A DNA stretch of 64,000 bases from Paramyrothecium sp. XJ0827 (GCA_020881915.1 JAJFPB010000007.1:1426001-1490000); one strand, 5' to 3'; positions 12,581-24,332 are shown, counted from the first letter of the stretch. The notes: generated by a model from the letters alone, not told the origin. Translations and numbers: made by a program.

Positions 12581-13897
12581 ATGGACCCTAACGCAAGTGA
12601 TCGACCCACAAAGGGTCGCATCACCCCGTGGTTCGCCCTGCCTCGACCGACCCGAAGCTCCAACCACACCGGAGCTCCGGGAACGAAGCGGGGTCGACTT
12701 GCCATATCGGAGCCTTTTGGGCCCATCAAGAACTCTAGAGGCCCTGACTTCTCCAGAAGCGACAAGTTCATCATTATAGATGCCATCAATGACTGTGTTG
12801 AGGATGATTCCACCCACGACAAGGAAAGTTCCGTGGCTGTTAAGAAAGTCCGCAGAATCTCGGCCAGCTTCCCCCAAGGCCGGCCTCCTCTAGCTGACAG
12901 TCCCACCACTGCCAGCTCCGACATCATGGCCACAACCACATTGCAGGTTCCGCTAAGTTCGATATCCTCTACCCAGTTGCGCAAAGCTTCACTTGGCTCA
13001 TCGTGCTCCACCCAGGGCCTCGCCTCAACATCCAGGCTCAACTTGTTGTCACGCCTTCGCAACCACAACCAAGACGAGAATGCTTTGCCATTTTCTCGCA
13101 ATACTACAAGCAACATGGTCAACTCGCAGGCACCCACCGGCAGCAAGTTGCCCAAGTCGCGAACCATGGGAGTGCTACACGATATCAAGACGACAGTCTC
13201 CCGTCCCTCGCTTGTCGCCCGCTCACCAAACATCACAGTCAATAACATCGCTATGCAAGATGTGCCTCCATCCTCTGCAGACACACTGACCCCCAGCTCG
13301 TCTCGAATCCGCTTGCCGCGTACCTCGCTGTCGTCCCTTGCTCGTTCAAGCCAGAACTGCACACCTGAGCCACATCACACACATATAACGAATGCTCAGT
13401 CCTCCCAATACTGGTCCGGCCGCTTCGTCGCCCTGCGTGATCGCTTTCTAACTGAAAACTTAGGGCCAGAAAATATGAGTGAGCGCATGGAAGCCCATAG
13501 CCAGCTTTCGAACTGGCCGCTCCCCAACGTGTCTCAACGTCCCACGCACCTTTCACTTTCTACAACAACATCAGCTCTCACTACTCTCACATCTACGCCT
13601 GTGGTGCGTCCCGCCGACGATAAGGACAGTCGGTGTCGTCGTGTCTTCAGTCATCTAGAGTCTCTGTGCACCACTTCCGAGGCCAAGCGCTCGCTGCACG
13701 ACTGGCAGCAGTCGTACGCTCGGCTTCATGGCCGTGCTAGCCTCCTCCCTCGGGGTGGAACCATGGAAGATCGTGGACTGATAGCAAGGCTTTTTGGTGG
13801 GAATGCCGGCAAGGAAAGGCGATCCATATCTCAGGATACGTCGAATACGCAGCGTCCCAAGAAACCCGCGCGACGCCTTTATGCAAAGTCTTCATGA
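12581..13897 (+). CDS. Hypothetical Ser-rich disordered protein, 438 aa
   Basis: A single-exon gene encoding 438 aa. The sequence is rich in Ser, Thr, Pro and Arg and mostly of disordered composition. Two stretches look ordered: KFIIIDAINDCVED (about residues 62-75), and a C-terminal third beginning SQYWSGRFVALRDRF (near residue 284). The latter continues into a Cys-containing helical part (CRRVFSHLESLC, then a segment ending LHDWQQSYARL) and a basic tail. No named domain is recognised. The YW-GRF-ALRDRF motif followed by a helical region looks like a conserved core of an uncharacterised family. The start at 12581 is the first ATG of the open frame. Basic N-terminal patches (KRGR, KKVRR) would fit a nuclear or chromatin role, but that is inference only. 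Confidence 0.8.
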   Translation: MDPNASDRPTKGRITPWFALPRPTRSSNHTGAPGTKRGRLAISEPFGPIKNSRGPDFSRSDKFIIIDAINDCVEDDSTHDKESSVAVKKVRRISASFPQGRPPLADSPTTASSDIMATTTLQVPLSSISSTQLRKASLGSSCSTQGLASTSRLNLLSRLRNHNQDENALPFSRNTTSNMVNSQAPTGSKLPKSRTMGVLHDIKTTVSRPSLVARSPNITVNNIAMQDVPPSSADTLTPSSSRIRLPRTSLSSLARSSQNCTPEPHHTHITNAQSSQYWSGRFVALRDRFLTENLGPENMSERMEAHSQLSNWPLPNVSQRPTHLSLSTTTSALTTLTSTPVVRPADDKDSRCRRVFSHLESLCTTSEAKRSLHDWQQSYARLHGRASLLPRGGTMEDRGLIARLFGGNAGKERRSISQDTSNTQRPKKPARRLYAKSS

Positions 13898-16128
13898 GTT
13901 GATATGTACCAATGCGCTCATAAGAGCCAGGTTCAACACCAAGTCCCACCGGTTACAGCACTTTGGGAACACTCTGGTCACGGGAGTCTTGGGGTGTGTC
14001 TTCGAATCAGTTTGGAGTTGGTTGGGGCGATACAAGGCACCTCGGCACACGCATTGACTCTGCAGCTGCCGCTGCCTCGAGGGAAGGAACTCAGAGACAG
14101 AGTCACGATAACTTTAATAATGTAGAAATAGAGCTCGCCGTAGCTCACTGTATATACGATCAGGAACAGAGCAGAGGTTGACACCAGGTTGTTGCGGATG
14201 CAAGACTACAAGTGAAACGGCTATGGCGTTTTATGCTCGTGGATGCTGCGAGAAGTGTGTACTTCACACATCCTTATGCATTCACGCTGCCGCAGAGGCG
14301 AAATGTTGGAAAACCTACCTTGGCTTGGTCAGGGTGATTTTTCTCGACTATGAACTAGACGCTAGTACTAGGATGTGAGGTTTCTTAAACTAGTAGACTA
14401 AGTCCATAAAAGAAACTAACTTGAATTAGCCGTGCATACAATGATTGTTTGCTTTTTCGTGTGCTGCAATAGGCCAATGATAGGAGTGCTCGGTCGATAA
14501 GATCTGAGAAGCAGGCCGCGTCATAGTGCATATCATTCATTGACACCGTTACTGTCGACGTGCCTGATCGCCGAAACAGAGGCATTTGGGCGACCACAAG
14601 TCGACATGGTGGAAGAGCTTAGATGCCCAAGGAGTCCACGATCAGGTCGAAAAGTGAGGAGGCAGAGATGGCGCTAGAAACAAAGGCCAGGGCAACGGAA
14701 GGGGTAGATTGGCGAGGGGATCCCGGGCTTCGCGGTTGAGGGTGGATCTTTAGGCTGCTGTTAGTGCTGGTGGCCTTGGTGGTGGGCGACGGGTAAAAGG
14801 GAGAGCCTTGTTGGAGAGATTGGGGGCGGGACAGAAAAAGTGGTTTTCAAGATGGTGGGAATCTCAAGCAAGACGTTGAGGCATGTGCAACAAGCAAAGA
14901 ATCAGAGAGTGGAAGCATTGCCATAAAAGGATTGCGATTCTTTTGTGATCCAGTGATCTAGCTGAGGGCCGGCACGAGGCTCGCAGCCATAGCAGCGACC
15001 AGTCAAAGTCCATCTCATCTGACACTTTCTTGTCGCACAAGGCTCCTCAGTTGACCTTGGCGTCGGGACCGTCCAACACCGAGGCAATGCTGTGAGATAC
15101 GAAGCGACACCAACACAGACGGGATGCGCGCATCTCAAGGACCCCTTGTCGTCGCTACCCCTGCCGTCATTCTGGAAGCCGGGTTTTGGCCTGCTTCCCG
15201 TAGTCTTTGTGCTGTGCTAGCATGCCATGCCATGCCACTCATCCCCCACTTGGGCCTCGACGGCGTCTTCCGAAGTGAAGGCGCGGATGCCCAGCCATCT
15301 ATTAAGCAATGCTGCCTCTCGGTCGATAAAATGGTGCATGTTGGCCACGGTCGTTGCGGTCCGCCTTTCTCGTCCTCCTTTTTCCTTTCTCTTCCACTCA
15401 AACCCGTCGGTGTTTTCCAGGTCGCGCTACAAAGTCGGAAACCCCTGCCTGCAGGTCCTATCTGTAAGGTGACCTCAGGGTCCAAGATTCCAAGTGCCGT
15501 AAAGCGCCAGAGTGCCCACCCGGCCGCAGCAGCGTCCTTTGCAAGCGCAGGGGGTCACGCGTCGGAATTGGCTGCTCAGCTGCGCCGTGCACTCGCACTC
15601 GCCCGCTAACTGGAGAGGGCGCGGAAGAAGAAACCTGGAACCTGACCGTCGGCCACAGCGAAGCCTCACTCTAGGCGCAAGGCGGGGCTTTTTCCAGGAC
15701 AAACGTCATCGCTTTCCCCCCCCCTTCTCCCGCCCTGTCTTCCGTCTCGTCTTGTTTCTCCTGCTGCCCATACCACGGACACAGACCGTCGTCAAAGAAG
15801 AAGCAGCAAAAAAACCCCTCCGTCTGGATTTACCAGGTTTCCGTTGTTCCAGGGGCCGTATTTCTCCCAGTTCCGGATTTTCGTCACCGTTCCAAACTCA
15901 GTCCAGCCCAGCCCAGCCCAGGAAGTCAAAAGGCCACTCCCGCTGCGGACCGCTTTTGGTCCCCACCTGACTTACGTTTTACCCGTCACACGGACTCGTC
16001 CTTGGCTGCCCCCTCGGAATACCTATTAGGAAGACGAGGCCCTCTCGCCTTGTCTCGTCTCGTCACACAGGACATACCTGTTCTTCCTTAATTTCATCCC
16101 TTTTCATCCAACAATCACTCCAGAAACC
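13898..16128. other. Intergenic region and promoter of the DUF8035-like gene
   Basis: More than 2.2 kb without a convincing gene. ORFs of 60-160 codons occur on both strands but lack domains and coding bias. The last 450 bases are C/T-rich (with a C-run near 15717) and lead into the ATG at 16129, as expected of a promoter and long 5' leader. Confidence 0.5.
15221..15236. repeat. CATGC pentanucleotide repeat
   Basis: Three perfect tandem CATGC units in the long upstream region. The same unit, in another phase, recurs at 53356-53385. Confidence 0.8.
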
Positions 16129-17739
16129 ATGGCTGGCCGCGGCGAACGCTGGGATCGCGACCGCTTCATGTACGAGCGCGAGCGAGACCGAGACTATGAC
16201 CCTCGCGACCGCTACCCGGATGACGACAGATCGTACGTGCGCAGTGGCCGAGAGCGAGCATACGACGACGATTTCATTCCTCCCCGCCGAGAGCGACGTT
16301 ACCATGATGATGACTTCCATCCCCCTCCTCGCCGGGAGCCCATTCCCGAGCGGGAGTTTGAGCGTCGCCCCGTGATGGAGAAGGAGCGTGAGCGCGAGTA
16401 CCGCCGCGAGCCATCGCCTCGCCGACCGGCCTTCCTGCGCCGCCAGTCCTCCCTCGACACATACGACCGTCGTCCAGTCAGGAATTTTTACGAGCGTGAC
16501 CGTGAAGAGTACCCGCCGCCCGCTCGCCGCGAGGACATCTACCGCGACGAGTACCGGGCCCCCGCTTACACCCCGATCCCTCTGCCCAAGTCTCGCCAAC
16601 TCCCCCCGCCCAGGCGTCAGAGGGACCGCGAGTACTACGATGAGATCAACGTAGCTGACCCCGACTCCTACGGCGACGAGGAGTACCGCGCCATCCCCGC
16701 CGGACGGGTCCACGAGAAGGAAGTCGTTCGCACTCGCAGACGCCGCGGCAGCCGGGAATCGCACACCACCCGCTCCCACACCCATCGCAGCAGCTCCCGT
16801 TCATCCACGACAACCAGCCGCTCCTCAAGCAGCAGCGGCGGCACCACCATCCGCAGCGAATATCCCAAGAAGGGCAAGACCAGAATCCCGTCGAAGCTGG
16901 TTTCCAAGCGAGCCATCATCGACCTCGAGTACCCTTTCATTGAGGAGGTAGGTGACGACTGTCGAGATGCCGCCGCATGCAACATGCTAACCTCAACCAG
17001 GGCACTACCATCATCATCCTGAAGGCTCTGGGCCAGGACAACATTGACGAGCTCCTCAAGCTCAGCGAAGAGTACAAGAAGAGTATGAATTGCCATTCCC
17101 CGGTGACAGATGGATGCAACGCGTGTGGCGCTCCAATGCTAACAGATTACTGCAGGCGAGCTTGAAATTCTTGCTGCCCGATCATCAGCCGGTGATCTTG
17201 AAGAGCGACGTGAGATATTCACCATCGCTCCGCCCCCGCCCGCCCCTGCGCCCATTCCAGTGCCTGTTATGCCAGAGCCCGCCCCGGTGATGGTCCCGGC
17301 GCCTGCTCCCCCCCCAGTGGTGCTCCCCGCCCCTGCGCCAGCGCCTGCTCCCGTCATTATTGATGCCGCTCCTCCACAGCCTACGGTTCAGATTATTGAT
17401 AAGACCGTCATTCGAGACACATCGCCCTCGAGAGCTACCACCATCACAAGCGCCAGCAGCTGGGATTCTGTCTCCGAGTACGGCGCCATAGCCCACAGGT
17501 CCCGCTCACGATCCAGGACTGGCAAGGACATCCGCGCCGAGATCCGAGCTCTCGAGCGGGAGCTCGCTCACCGACCTAAGCACGGACACACCGAGCTTGT
17601 CAAGGCCGAGAGGTTGCCTGACGGCCAGCTCGTTCTCTACGAGGAGTCGGTCGAGAGGGTTGTTGGACACCCCAAGCCCGCGCGGATTGAGAAGGACAAG
17701 AAAGGTAGGATGTCCATCAGCGTGCCAAAATACCGGTGA
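16129..17739 (+). CDS. Arg/Asp-rich protein with DUF8035-like domain, 494 aa
   Basis: Three exons (16129-16947, 17001-17082, 17156-17739) give 494 aa. Residues 1-230 are extremely rich in Arg, Asp, Glu and Tyr, with RERDRDYDPRDRY-type runs and a Ser-rich stretch, and are clearly disordered. A short ordered core follows (SKRAIIDLEYPFIEE, GTTIIILKALGQDNIDELL, ELEILAARSS), which fits the fungal DUF8035 family. Then come a Pro/Ala/Val-rich linker and a charged C-terminal helix (IRAEIRALERELAHR) with the ending KKGRMSISVPKYR. The function of this family is unknown. RD/RS-like composition is often seen in RNA-binding or condensate-forming proteins, but that is only an analogy. A possible extra 3' intron with an acceptor near 17810 was considered but did not give a better ending. 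Confidence 0.85.
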
Positions 17740-19266
17740 AGGTGCGCGCCACTTTGTCGATTTGCAGCCTTTTTCGGTATGACGCAGACGGCTGACTCGA
17801 CTTCTACAGGACCTCCTCCGGCGCTCATGCGAGCCATGTTGAGTACTTTGACTTGAAGCATTGCTTGTGGAGTTTTATTTATTGTACGGGAGGAGTTCAC
17901 GATCAGATTTATGCTCGGCCGGATTCAAGTTTAAAAGAGATGGAAAGACGATAACAGATACTGTAACAGAAGGAATTTCTTGGTTAGCTTGTTGGAATTA
18001 TGCGTTCACTATGGCCGGATATTCACATGTATTTCGAAGGGGGGTAAGGCAAGGTTTGAGGCAGCATAGATCTAGGGAACGTTGTCGCACTGGGGGATCG
18101 TGTGGTTTCGTTTTTGAGGAGATTTGTTCCAAGCGGGCTGCGCCTGTCTTGCTCGACCCGCACTCGTTGAAATGACGGCTCTTTTGAGGGAGGTCGGGAT
18201 TTGGGTAGAGTTGCGCTAAGCACTTGAGTTTAACGAAGTAATGAAACATGTTCAACGTTGATCCTGTCGTCACTGATGTAGGATTACGCATTCGAGTGAT
18301 CTGCAAAACAAGTGGTGTTGCAGGTTCCAAAACCACAGGTGCTCAGTAATGGTATACTCGGCAGTTGTTTCCCTTTCGGATCGAGGTTATTTTCATGAGG
18401 TTTGTGAGACCCCGATGAATTAATCGAAATTCTGAAAGTTGATAGGTTTGTGGGTTGATAATTTTCTCGTGTTTTAGTGCTGGTCATGGAAGAGAATCAA
18501 TGTTTACGATCTCGGTTTTCTCACCATTTAAGATTGAGTTTTGTGATGAGCACGACCGTTCAAAGCCTACAATGATCGAGGTGGCTCCAGTCTGAATAGA
18601 CACCAGATGTGCATAAGCCGTTGGTCGAGGTTATCGAGATTGGAAATAAGCTGTTGGTTAAGGTTATTGAGAATTGAGGTAAGTGGCAAGATGATTCAAC
18701 AGCCAATCTTCAACTCAGCCCCTGAAGATTCACGTGGCGCTGCCGTCGAGGCCCAGGGCTTTGGGTCTGCTCGGCCACGTCGCTCTGGAACAGATGAAGA
18801 ACTGACTCGAGTTTAGCCGTAAATGCATGAGGCGGACCCAAACTCTTTGCCAGAAAATGCAGCGTTCCCGCCAGTCTAATCAGCGGGTCGCGCTCGGGAT
18901 CTACCAGAAGACTAGGAGCATCATGGAAGCTGGCAAGCAACGGGGTCGTTTCAGCTGGCTTTCTCGGGCAGTCCCTTGTTTGTTTCCCCTCCTGATCGGC
19001 CAGTTGGGGACGAGCCTCGAGCTGTGGCGTGTTGCATCGGGCTAGTGAGGAGGTGCGGTGCGGTCCAGAACCGCGGCTATGGCCTAGTTTCCACTGGCGA
19101 TGGGGTTCAGCTTTCAACGCCCGCCGATGGCTTCCTTAGGGCCATCCAAGTATAAGAAGGCTGGCGCATGCCCTCGATTGACGGCGGTGAGGCCTTCTCC
19201 TTCCTTCAAGGGTGATTAACCATCTGCTTTTTGTCTTTGGGCAGTCAAGCTAACTCGTGTTCGCAA
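17740..19266. other. Intergenic region
   Basis: No supportable gene. The segment 18230-18710 is AT-richer, while 18710-19120 contains a 135-codon minus-strand ORF without recognisable features. The downstream end holds the promoter of the hydroxylase-like gene. Confidence 0.45.
19151..19157 (+). promoter_or_regulatory. TATA-like element upstream of the hydroxylase gene
   Basis: TATAAGA lies 110-116 bases before the ATG at 19267, a plausible fungal core-promoter distance once a leader is allowed for. Confidence 0.35.
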
Positions 19267-20064
19267 ATGGCCAGCCTCTGGGCGCACATTGTACACACTT
19301 ACGATGCCCATGTCATCGAGGTCGTCGGGGGGCTGATCGTGCAGCTCGCCTTCTGGTGGATCCCCGGCACTTTCTACGTGTCCCTGCCGTACGTGTGGCC
19401 CGCCTTTTCGGAGCGGCACAAGATCCAGCCGGCGCCGAAGCAGCCCACGGGGGCGCAGATCCGGGAGGCGGCGCTGGTGTCGCTGCGGAACCAGCTCATC
19501 GTCGTCGTCGTGCACGTCGCGCTGAGCATCGACGCGGCGCGCCACGGCCGCCCGCCGGGCGTGCAGGTTGTGGCGGACCTGCCGAGCCCGTGGGCGTTTG
19601 CGCGCGACTTCGCCATGTGCGTGGTCGGGCGCGAGATCATGTTCTACTACTCGCACCGGGCGCTGCACGCGTGGCCGGGGGCCTACCGGGCGATCCACAA
19701 GGTGCACCACCGGTTCACGGCGCCGGTGGCCTTTGCGGCGCAGTACGCGCACCCGGTCGAGCACATCGTCGCCAACTCGCTGCCCGTGGCGCTGCCGCCG
19801 CTGCTGCTGCGCACCCACGTGCTGACCATGTGGGCGTTCGTCGCGTGGCAGGTCTTCGAGTCGGCGACGGTGCACAGCGGCTACGACTTCCTGCACGGCG
19901 CGGCGCGGCTGCACGACCGCCACCACGAGCGGTACAACGTCAACTACGGCGCCCTGTGGGTGCTGGACTGGTTACACGGGACGGACGAGAAGGGCGTGCT
20001 GGGGAGGAAGGCGATGGAGGGCGTCGAGGCCCTCGAGGAACCAAGTCTGAAGAAGCAAGAGTAA
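19267..20064 (+). CDS. Sterol desaturase / fatty acid hydroxylase superfamily protein
   Basis: A single exon of 265 aa. Three histidine clusters bind the di-iron centre of this superfamily: SHRALH (His130, His134), HKVHH (His144, 147, 148) and HDRHH (His216, 219, 220), with hydrophobic membrane segments at about 15-42, 72-90, 112-128 and 170-200. Members are ER membrane enzymes that hydroxylate or desaturate sterols, fatty acids or sphingolipid bases using O2 and reduced cytochrome b5. The substrate cannot be told from the sequence; the short length resembles ERG3/ERG25-related paralogues of unknown substrate. The first ATG (19267) is used; the in-frame triplets upstream are not ATG. Third codon positions are almost all G or C, more extreme than in neighbouring genes. 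A 348-codon frame overlapping it is a by-product of this bias. Confidence 0.9.
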   Translation: MASLWAHIVHTYDAHVIEVVGGLIVQLAFWWIPGTFYVSLPYVWPAFSERHKIQPAPKQPTGAQIREAALVSLRNQLIVVVVHVALSIDAARHGRPPGVQVVADLPSPWAFARDFAMCVVGREIMFYYSHRALHAWPGAYRAIHKVHHRFTAPVAFAAQYAHPVEHIVANSLPVALPPLLLRTHVLTMWAFVAWQVFESATVHSGYDFLHGAARLHDRHHERYNVNYGALWVLDWLHGTDEKGVLGRKAMEGVEALEEPSLKKQE

Positions 20065-20351
20065 TTCATGGCTCGAATGGCTGGGGACTTTGTGCCCTCA
20101 AGGGTCAGGGCAGCGAATATGGCATGGTTAGCGCTGTCACAAAAGCATCATCTGTCAAATTTGATGCCAGGAGTTTTACGGTCGTGGAGAGACACGATGC
20201 AATTAATTCTCATAAATTCATTATAAAAGTCGGCAAGCAGCCGACTGTGCATGAATTTGGGTATCCGTCCGCAACCACCGCCTCGCACATACGGTTACAC
20301 TAATGATACAATATTAAGCCGAACCCATTCAGAATAGTTGACATGGTTCCT

Positions 20352-20714
20352 TTACGCCTTCAGGTTCTTGCTAGTGGCGCGCTGGCCCTGAGCCGTGTAT
20401 CGCGACAGGACAACTGCCGCGCCAACACCGACCAGGATCCAGATGGCCTTGTCCGCGTTATCTAGAGCGTGTTAGTAAAAATAAGGCAGCCCTTCGGGGT
20501 GGAAGGGCAACGTACGGAGGACGAATTTGCCAGAGCTGCCGGCTGCGTGCAGCGTCTCCGTGATGATGCCCGTGATGAGGTGGAAGATGCCGCTGAAGAA
20601 GCCGAATATGACGCTGATCAGGCCGTGGACGACGTTGTAGGCGGCGCCGAAGATGGAGGCGATGATCTCGTAGAAGGACTTGAAGAGGTCCTCGACTGCG
20701 GTTGTGATGGCCAT
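20352..20714 (-). CDS. Small conserved-looking membrane protein, 102 aa
   Basis: Two exons (20714-20516 and 20461-20352) with a 54-nt intron encode 102 aa. The first ~55 residues are strongly hydrophobic and aromatic (EIIASIFGAAYNVVHGLISV, then FGFFSGIFHLITG). They are followed by a short polar stretch, a second hydrophobic segment after the splice (AIWILVGVGAAVVLSRY) and a basic tail. Two or three membrane helices are likely. No domain is recognised; small proteins of this layout are common and uncharacterised in filamentous ascomycetes. The splice restores a much better ending than read-through, which supports the model. The gene lies tail-to-tail with the hydroxylase gene, with 287 bp between the two stop codons. 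Confidence 0.75.
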
Positions 20715-20846
20715 TGTGGTGGTTGGTAAATTGGTAGATTTTCTGCGTGGGGAGTGCTTGTGTAAGAGATTGTGTGAGAAGCTTTCGGTAGGTTCAAAGT
20801 CTTAATAACGGCCAACAGTATTTCTTGTGCCTACTACCCGAATACA

Positions 20847-20854
20847 TTATATAC
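20847..20854 (-). promoter_or_regulatory. TATA box of the 102-aa membrane protein gene
   Basis: On the minus strand the bases read GTATATAA, about 135 bases before the start codon at 20714. Confidence 0.4.
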
Positions 20855-21440
20855 GAATTCTGCAATTTTCTGCGCACAGCTGTCCCCCTTCACGTTCCCA
20901 AATATGGTGACGTCGTGTATCGTCGACCATCAGTGAGTGAAGCGAATCGCAACGGGGGAGGCCGGTGACGTCACGGTTACACACGGTTAATGGACGCTCG
21001 AGACCGAGACACAACAACGCTCCACGCTGGTTGGGGCTGGAGATCAGCCCCCTCAGAGCACGCTACGTTATCCGCTCGCCACAATGCTTATTTGGTTGGC
21101 CGTCATGAAAATCTGGGGGAGCCCAAAGTTCCACGTTTTGCGCCACAGGCAGGTTTTCGGGGGGGATGCTTCGTTCTCGGAGAAGATGCTCCACGCGGAA
21201 ATTCCAGACTTGAAGGGCGAGGGGTAACGGGCCAGTCAACGGATGGAATGTCGTGGTGGTGATGCAAACGGTTGTGGCTGGATCGTCGGCCGGTTTCCCC
21301 AATTCGGCGGCTTACCAGGACTGACGTTATTGACGGTGCCTTGGTTATGCATCCTCCTGCCGTCATGGTTTACTTGCTTCATGATTTGACAGCCATTTCA
21401 CCATAAGTGGAAAACGATTGTTCTAATTTGGGTAGGTGCT

Positions 21441-21463
21441 CTTATCTTATCTTATCTTCTATC
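21441..21463. promoter_or_regulatory. Cluster of GATA-factor sites
   Basis: Three overlapping CTTATC sites at 5-nt spacing (21441, 21446, 21451) and a TCTATC at 21458 form a tight group. HGATAR is the binding consensus of fungal GATA factors such as AreA/NIT2 (nitrogen) and SREA (iron). It could serve either divergent gene; equally it may be a simple (CTTAT)n repeat. Confidence 0.35.
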
Positions 21464-22639
21464 ATCCAAGCACTCCAGAATGGGGTTAGGGTCAGCGGCT
21501 TGAGGAAAATCATTGATCCTCCCGCTCTATGAGTGTTCGCATCTGAACCAATCACGGGCCAAACACTTACGCGGCCTATTTTCCGTCGACACTAACACAC
21601 TCCCGGTCGAGACTCCTGCGTGCAGCAACCAGCAGCGCTTTGTGCCCAATTAATCCTTCCGCTTGGCAGGTCCATTTATAACTTGCCCCCTGCTTCAGAA
21701 GCTTTCCAAAATCTGTCAGGGCATCTCCACCTCTGGACCGGTGCTGCACCAATAGAGCATCCGTGTTGGTTAACGTTCAGATCATGCTCAACCATCCCAT
21801 GCATGGCGCACACGATGTTCATCACATTCATGGCTTGCTGCATCAACCGGCCTCAAGGTAATGCCAGTTGGCACAGCCCAGAGTCACCTCGTCTCGTATC
21901 ATGATCTTCTCCTCAACGGAGGGGCTGAAGAGGAGGAGAGGGTTGCAACAATACCGAAATGCTCGTGCTCACTTACCACCTGCTGCGCCTCCTCCTTACC
22001 TGTGCACCCTGCGACCTACCTCAAGTACCCTGGCTTCAAGGACCCAGATAACTGAACATTTCAATTAAGCTAGGAGGAGACCCGTCTCGCTACGCTTCGT
22101 AGGGCAGTCTGTCCTTGCGGGGGGGGCTAAGCGAAATGATCGTAACGTCGACGGATACAGCACCACCAACTGCGTAAGGGAGTGCAGCCTTAATCAGCCC
22201 AGATCTTGTTGGTCGCAACCCTCGTCCTTTTCAGGTACCTGACAAGGGGGACAAAACCCTCAGTCCAATAACTTACGCGTCGGAACGTCTTCAGGTGCTT
22301 CAAATGCACGAACGGACAAGGTTCTGATAGTTACCCGCTTCGCTCACTTTTTGAATTCCCATATCCAGATCCATATCCCACATCCCTGTGCTGTGCCGCG
22401 TCGCTTACACCTCGTCGTGCTCCCGCCATCCCCTCCTCCTCGCACGCTCTCCTGGCCCTCTTGTTTTCTTCCTTTCGCCAACAGACACGTGAGCGGTCCT
22501 GAGTTGACTTTGTGAACCAAGTGCATTTCAAAGCACACGAAGTCCATTGCGGGCGCGTCGGCGATCGATCATCGCGGCTTCGAACCTCCTGTGGACTCGC
22601 CCTTGTTAGCATTCCATTCGCGGCCAGAATACCGACAAC

Positions 22640-24332
22640 ATGTGGCAAGCGGGAGGGGATGTGCAGGCGGCTACTGTGCAGCCTGTTCGCCCTGCGCATG
22701 AGATGTTTGCCCGTGAGTATCCTTATCCTTGGAATATACCCTATTCCACGCAAGGATGGGGGCAACTCCCTGCGCAGGTTGTAGCAGCTGCCCTTCTCTT
22801 CATTGCCTTGCCTCCCAGCCTATTCGTCTTCTTCCTGAGTCTAAGGCGCGGTCGTCGCACAGTCGAGTGGGCCAGACAATGCTACTCTTTCCTCCTGCCA
22901 GCCTTTCTCATCTTCAATGTGTACGCAGACTCTCAGGCGGCCATGCTATCGCGACTGACTCTTCTTAGGCTCTGCTTATTCGACACTTTGCTCTTCTCCA
23001 TCAAGGCTTCTCACTCTGCCGTCTATCAAACAACATACGAGGACGATGTTTTGCAAAAGCTGGAGATAGCATACGCTTATATTCATCCTTTCGTCCGTTT
23101 CTGCGATTGTCTAACGGAGATTTTTCTCTTCCTTTGCCTCACTTTCCTTGGCATAGGCCTCGGCATCGCGCGAACAGGCCACAGCGGAACGTTCGACCGG
23201 TGCGCCAAGCTTGTCGCCTACGCAATGGCTTTTGTCTTGAGCGTACTAGCTACTGTTAGCTTTGGGCTGTTGATGTGGGCTACTGGTTTGGGGAGAGGAC
23301 AATTCTACATGAACTGCTTGGAAGGATACCTGTGCTTCTCTTACTCCTCGACTATAACAGGCCCGGTTCCTTATATACCAGCAATGAAGGCCAACTACGC
23401 CTTTGTCAGCATTGTATGGATACTATCCATGGTCACGGTGGTCAGAGCGTTCGTAATTGCAGCTGGGGATGATAGGAACACCGAGAGGCGCCTTCGAGTG
23501 GTAAGTCCCTGACACAGGCCCTCTCTGCTCCGGATGTTGCTAATTTGCTGGCCCATTACAGGCTGGACGATGTCTTCTGCTGTGTAGCGTGCTTTGGTTT
23601 ACGCGGACGACCTTTACCTTTGCCATGGAGGTTAAAAGCGGCGATGCCGACATGTGGCGCCATGGGCATGGCAACCTCACAGTGGAGAACATAGTCAACA
23701 TCCCCGTGTCGATCTGGACCATGTTCGCTATATTTACGCTGTTGTACGTGCTCGGTTCTCACAGGCAGACGGGGCTTTATCTTCTGGCGACAAATGACCC
23801 TGCAGCCCAGAAAAATCTCCACATCAATCAGCCCGTGAAGAGTTTCCAAGATATTGAAATTCCTACGTATCCGGAGCACTCGCGGACAGGGCTGTCCAGT
23901 CGTGGCCAGGAAGACTCACCCATCTCACCGCATAGTCCGTCCATGGCAGGGCCATCGCCTACAATCTCCGTCCCTCAGCCTTCATATCAGGCACCCCAAG
24001 CATCGTACCAGACGCGGCAATCCTCATTTACTGGGTCTCAGGAGGATCGCATTGAACCAGCTGCTCGGGTATCGAGGCAGTCATATTTACCGGAATACCA
24101 GCAGCACCAACAACACCGTCAGGTGCAGGCAAGCGAACCTGTCAACAGACGCGTTAGTCGTCTGCAGGATCCTGACTGGGCGCGACCGCCCTCCACCGAG
24201 CCACCGCCACATTTCCGAGATTTGTCAATCCGAAGCTTGTCACCACCGCCCCACGATGAGTTGATGGGCCTCAACCACCAAGCTGACGGCTACATTCCCT
24301 CGGCCCCGTTGCCGTACCCAACGAAGCAATAA
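22640..24332 (+). CDS. Multi-pass membrane protein of unknown family, 543 aa
   Basis: Two exons (22640-23500, 23562-24332) encode 543 aa. Hydrophobic segments at about 46-68, 81-97, 108-122, 153-176, 192-214, 252-272, 288-305 and 325-345 suggest seven or eight membrane helices, with the N-terminus rich in Tyr and Pro (REYPYPWNIPY). The last ~190 residues are a cytosolic-type tail rich in Ser, Pro, Gln and Tyr with near-repeats SYQAPQ and SYQTRQ. The layout (about seven helices and a long disordered tail) recalls fungal GPCR-like proteins, but neither a CFEM nor a recognisable PTH11 or receptor signature is seen. Splicing preserves the hydrophobic pattern across the junction (RLRV then AGRCLLL). 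No function is assigned. Confidence 0.85.

Larger units (their letters stand above)
20715..22639. other. Intergenic region shared by two divergent genes
   Basis: This 1.9-kb stretch separates the minus-strand 102-aa gene from the plus-strand multi-pass membrane protein gene. Short ORFs on both strands have no features. It carries a GATA-site cluster (21441-21463), one AGGTACCT palindrome (22233) and a pyrimidine-rich leader (about 22330-22640) before the ATG at 22640. Confidence 0.5.

Noticed and set aside
17740..17900. Possible fourth exon of the DUF8035-like gene
   Set aside because: The acceptor near 17810 joins only in a frame that does not give the plausible PPALMRAML-like ending; the stop at 17739 follows a convincing C-terminus.
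19257..20303. 348-codon plus-strand ORF overlapping the hydroxylase gene
   Set aside because: Ala/Gly/Arg-rich frame created by extreme GC bias at third positions; the overlapping frame has the histidine motifs and is the real gene.
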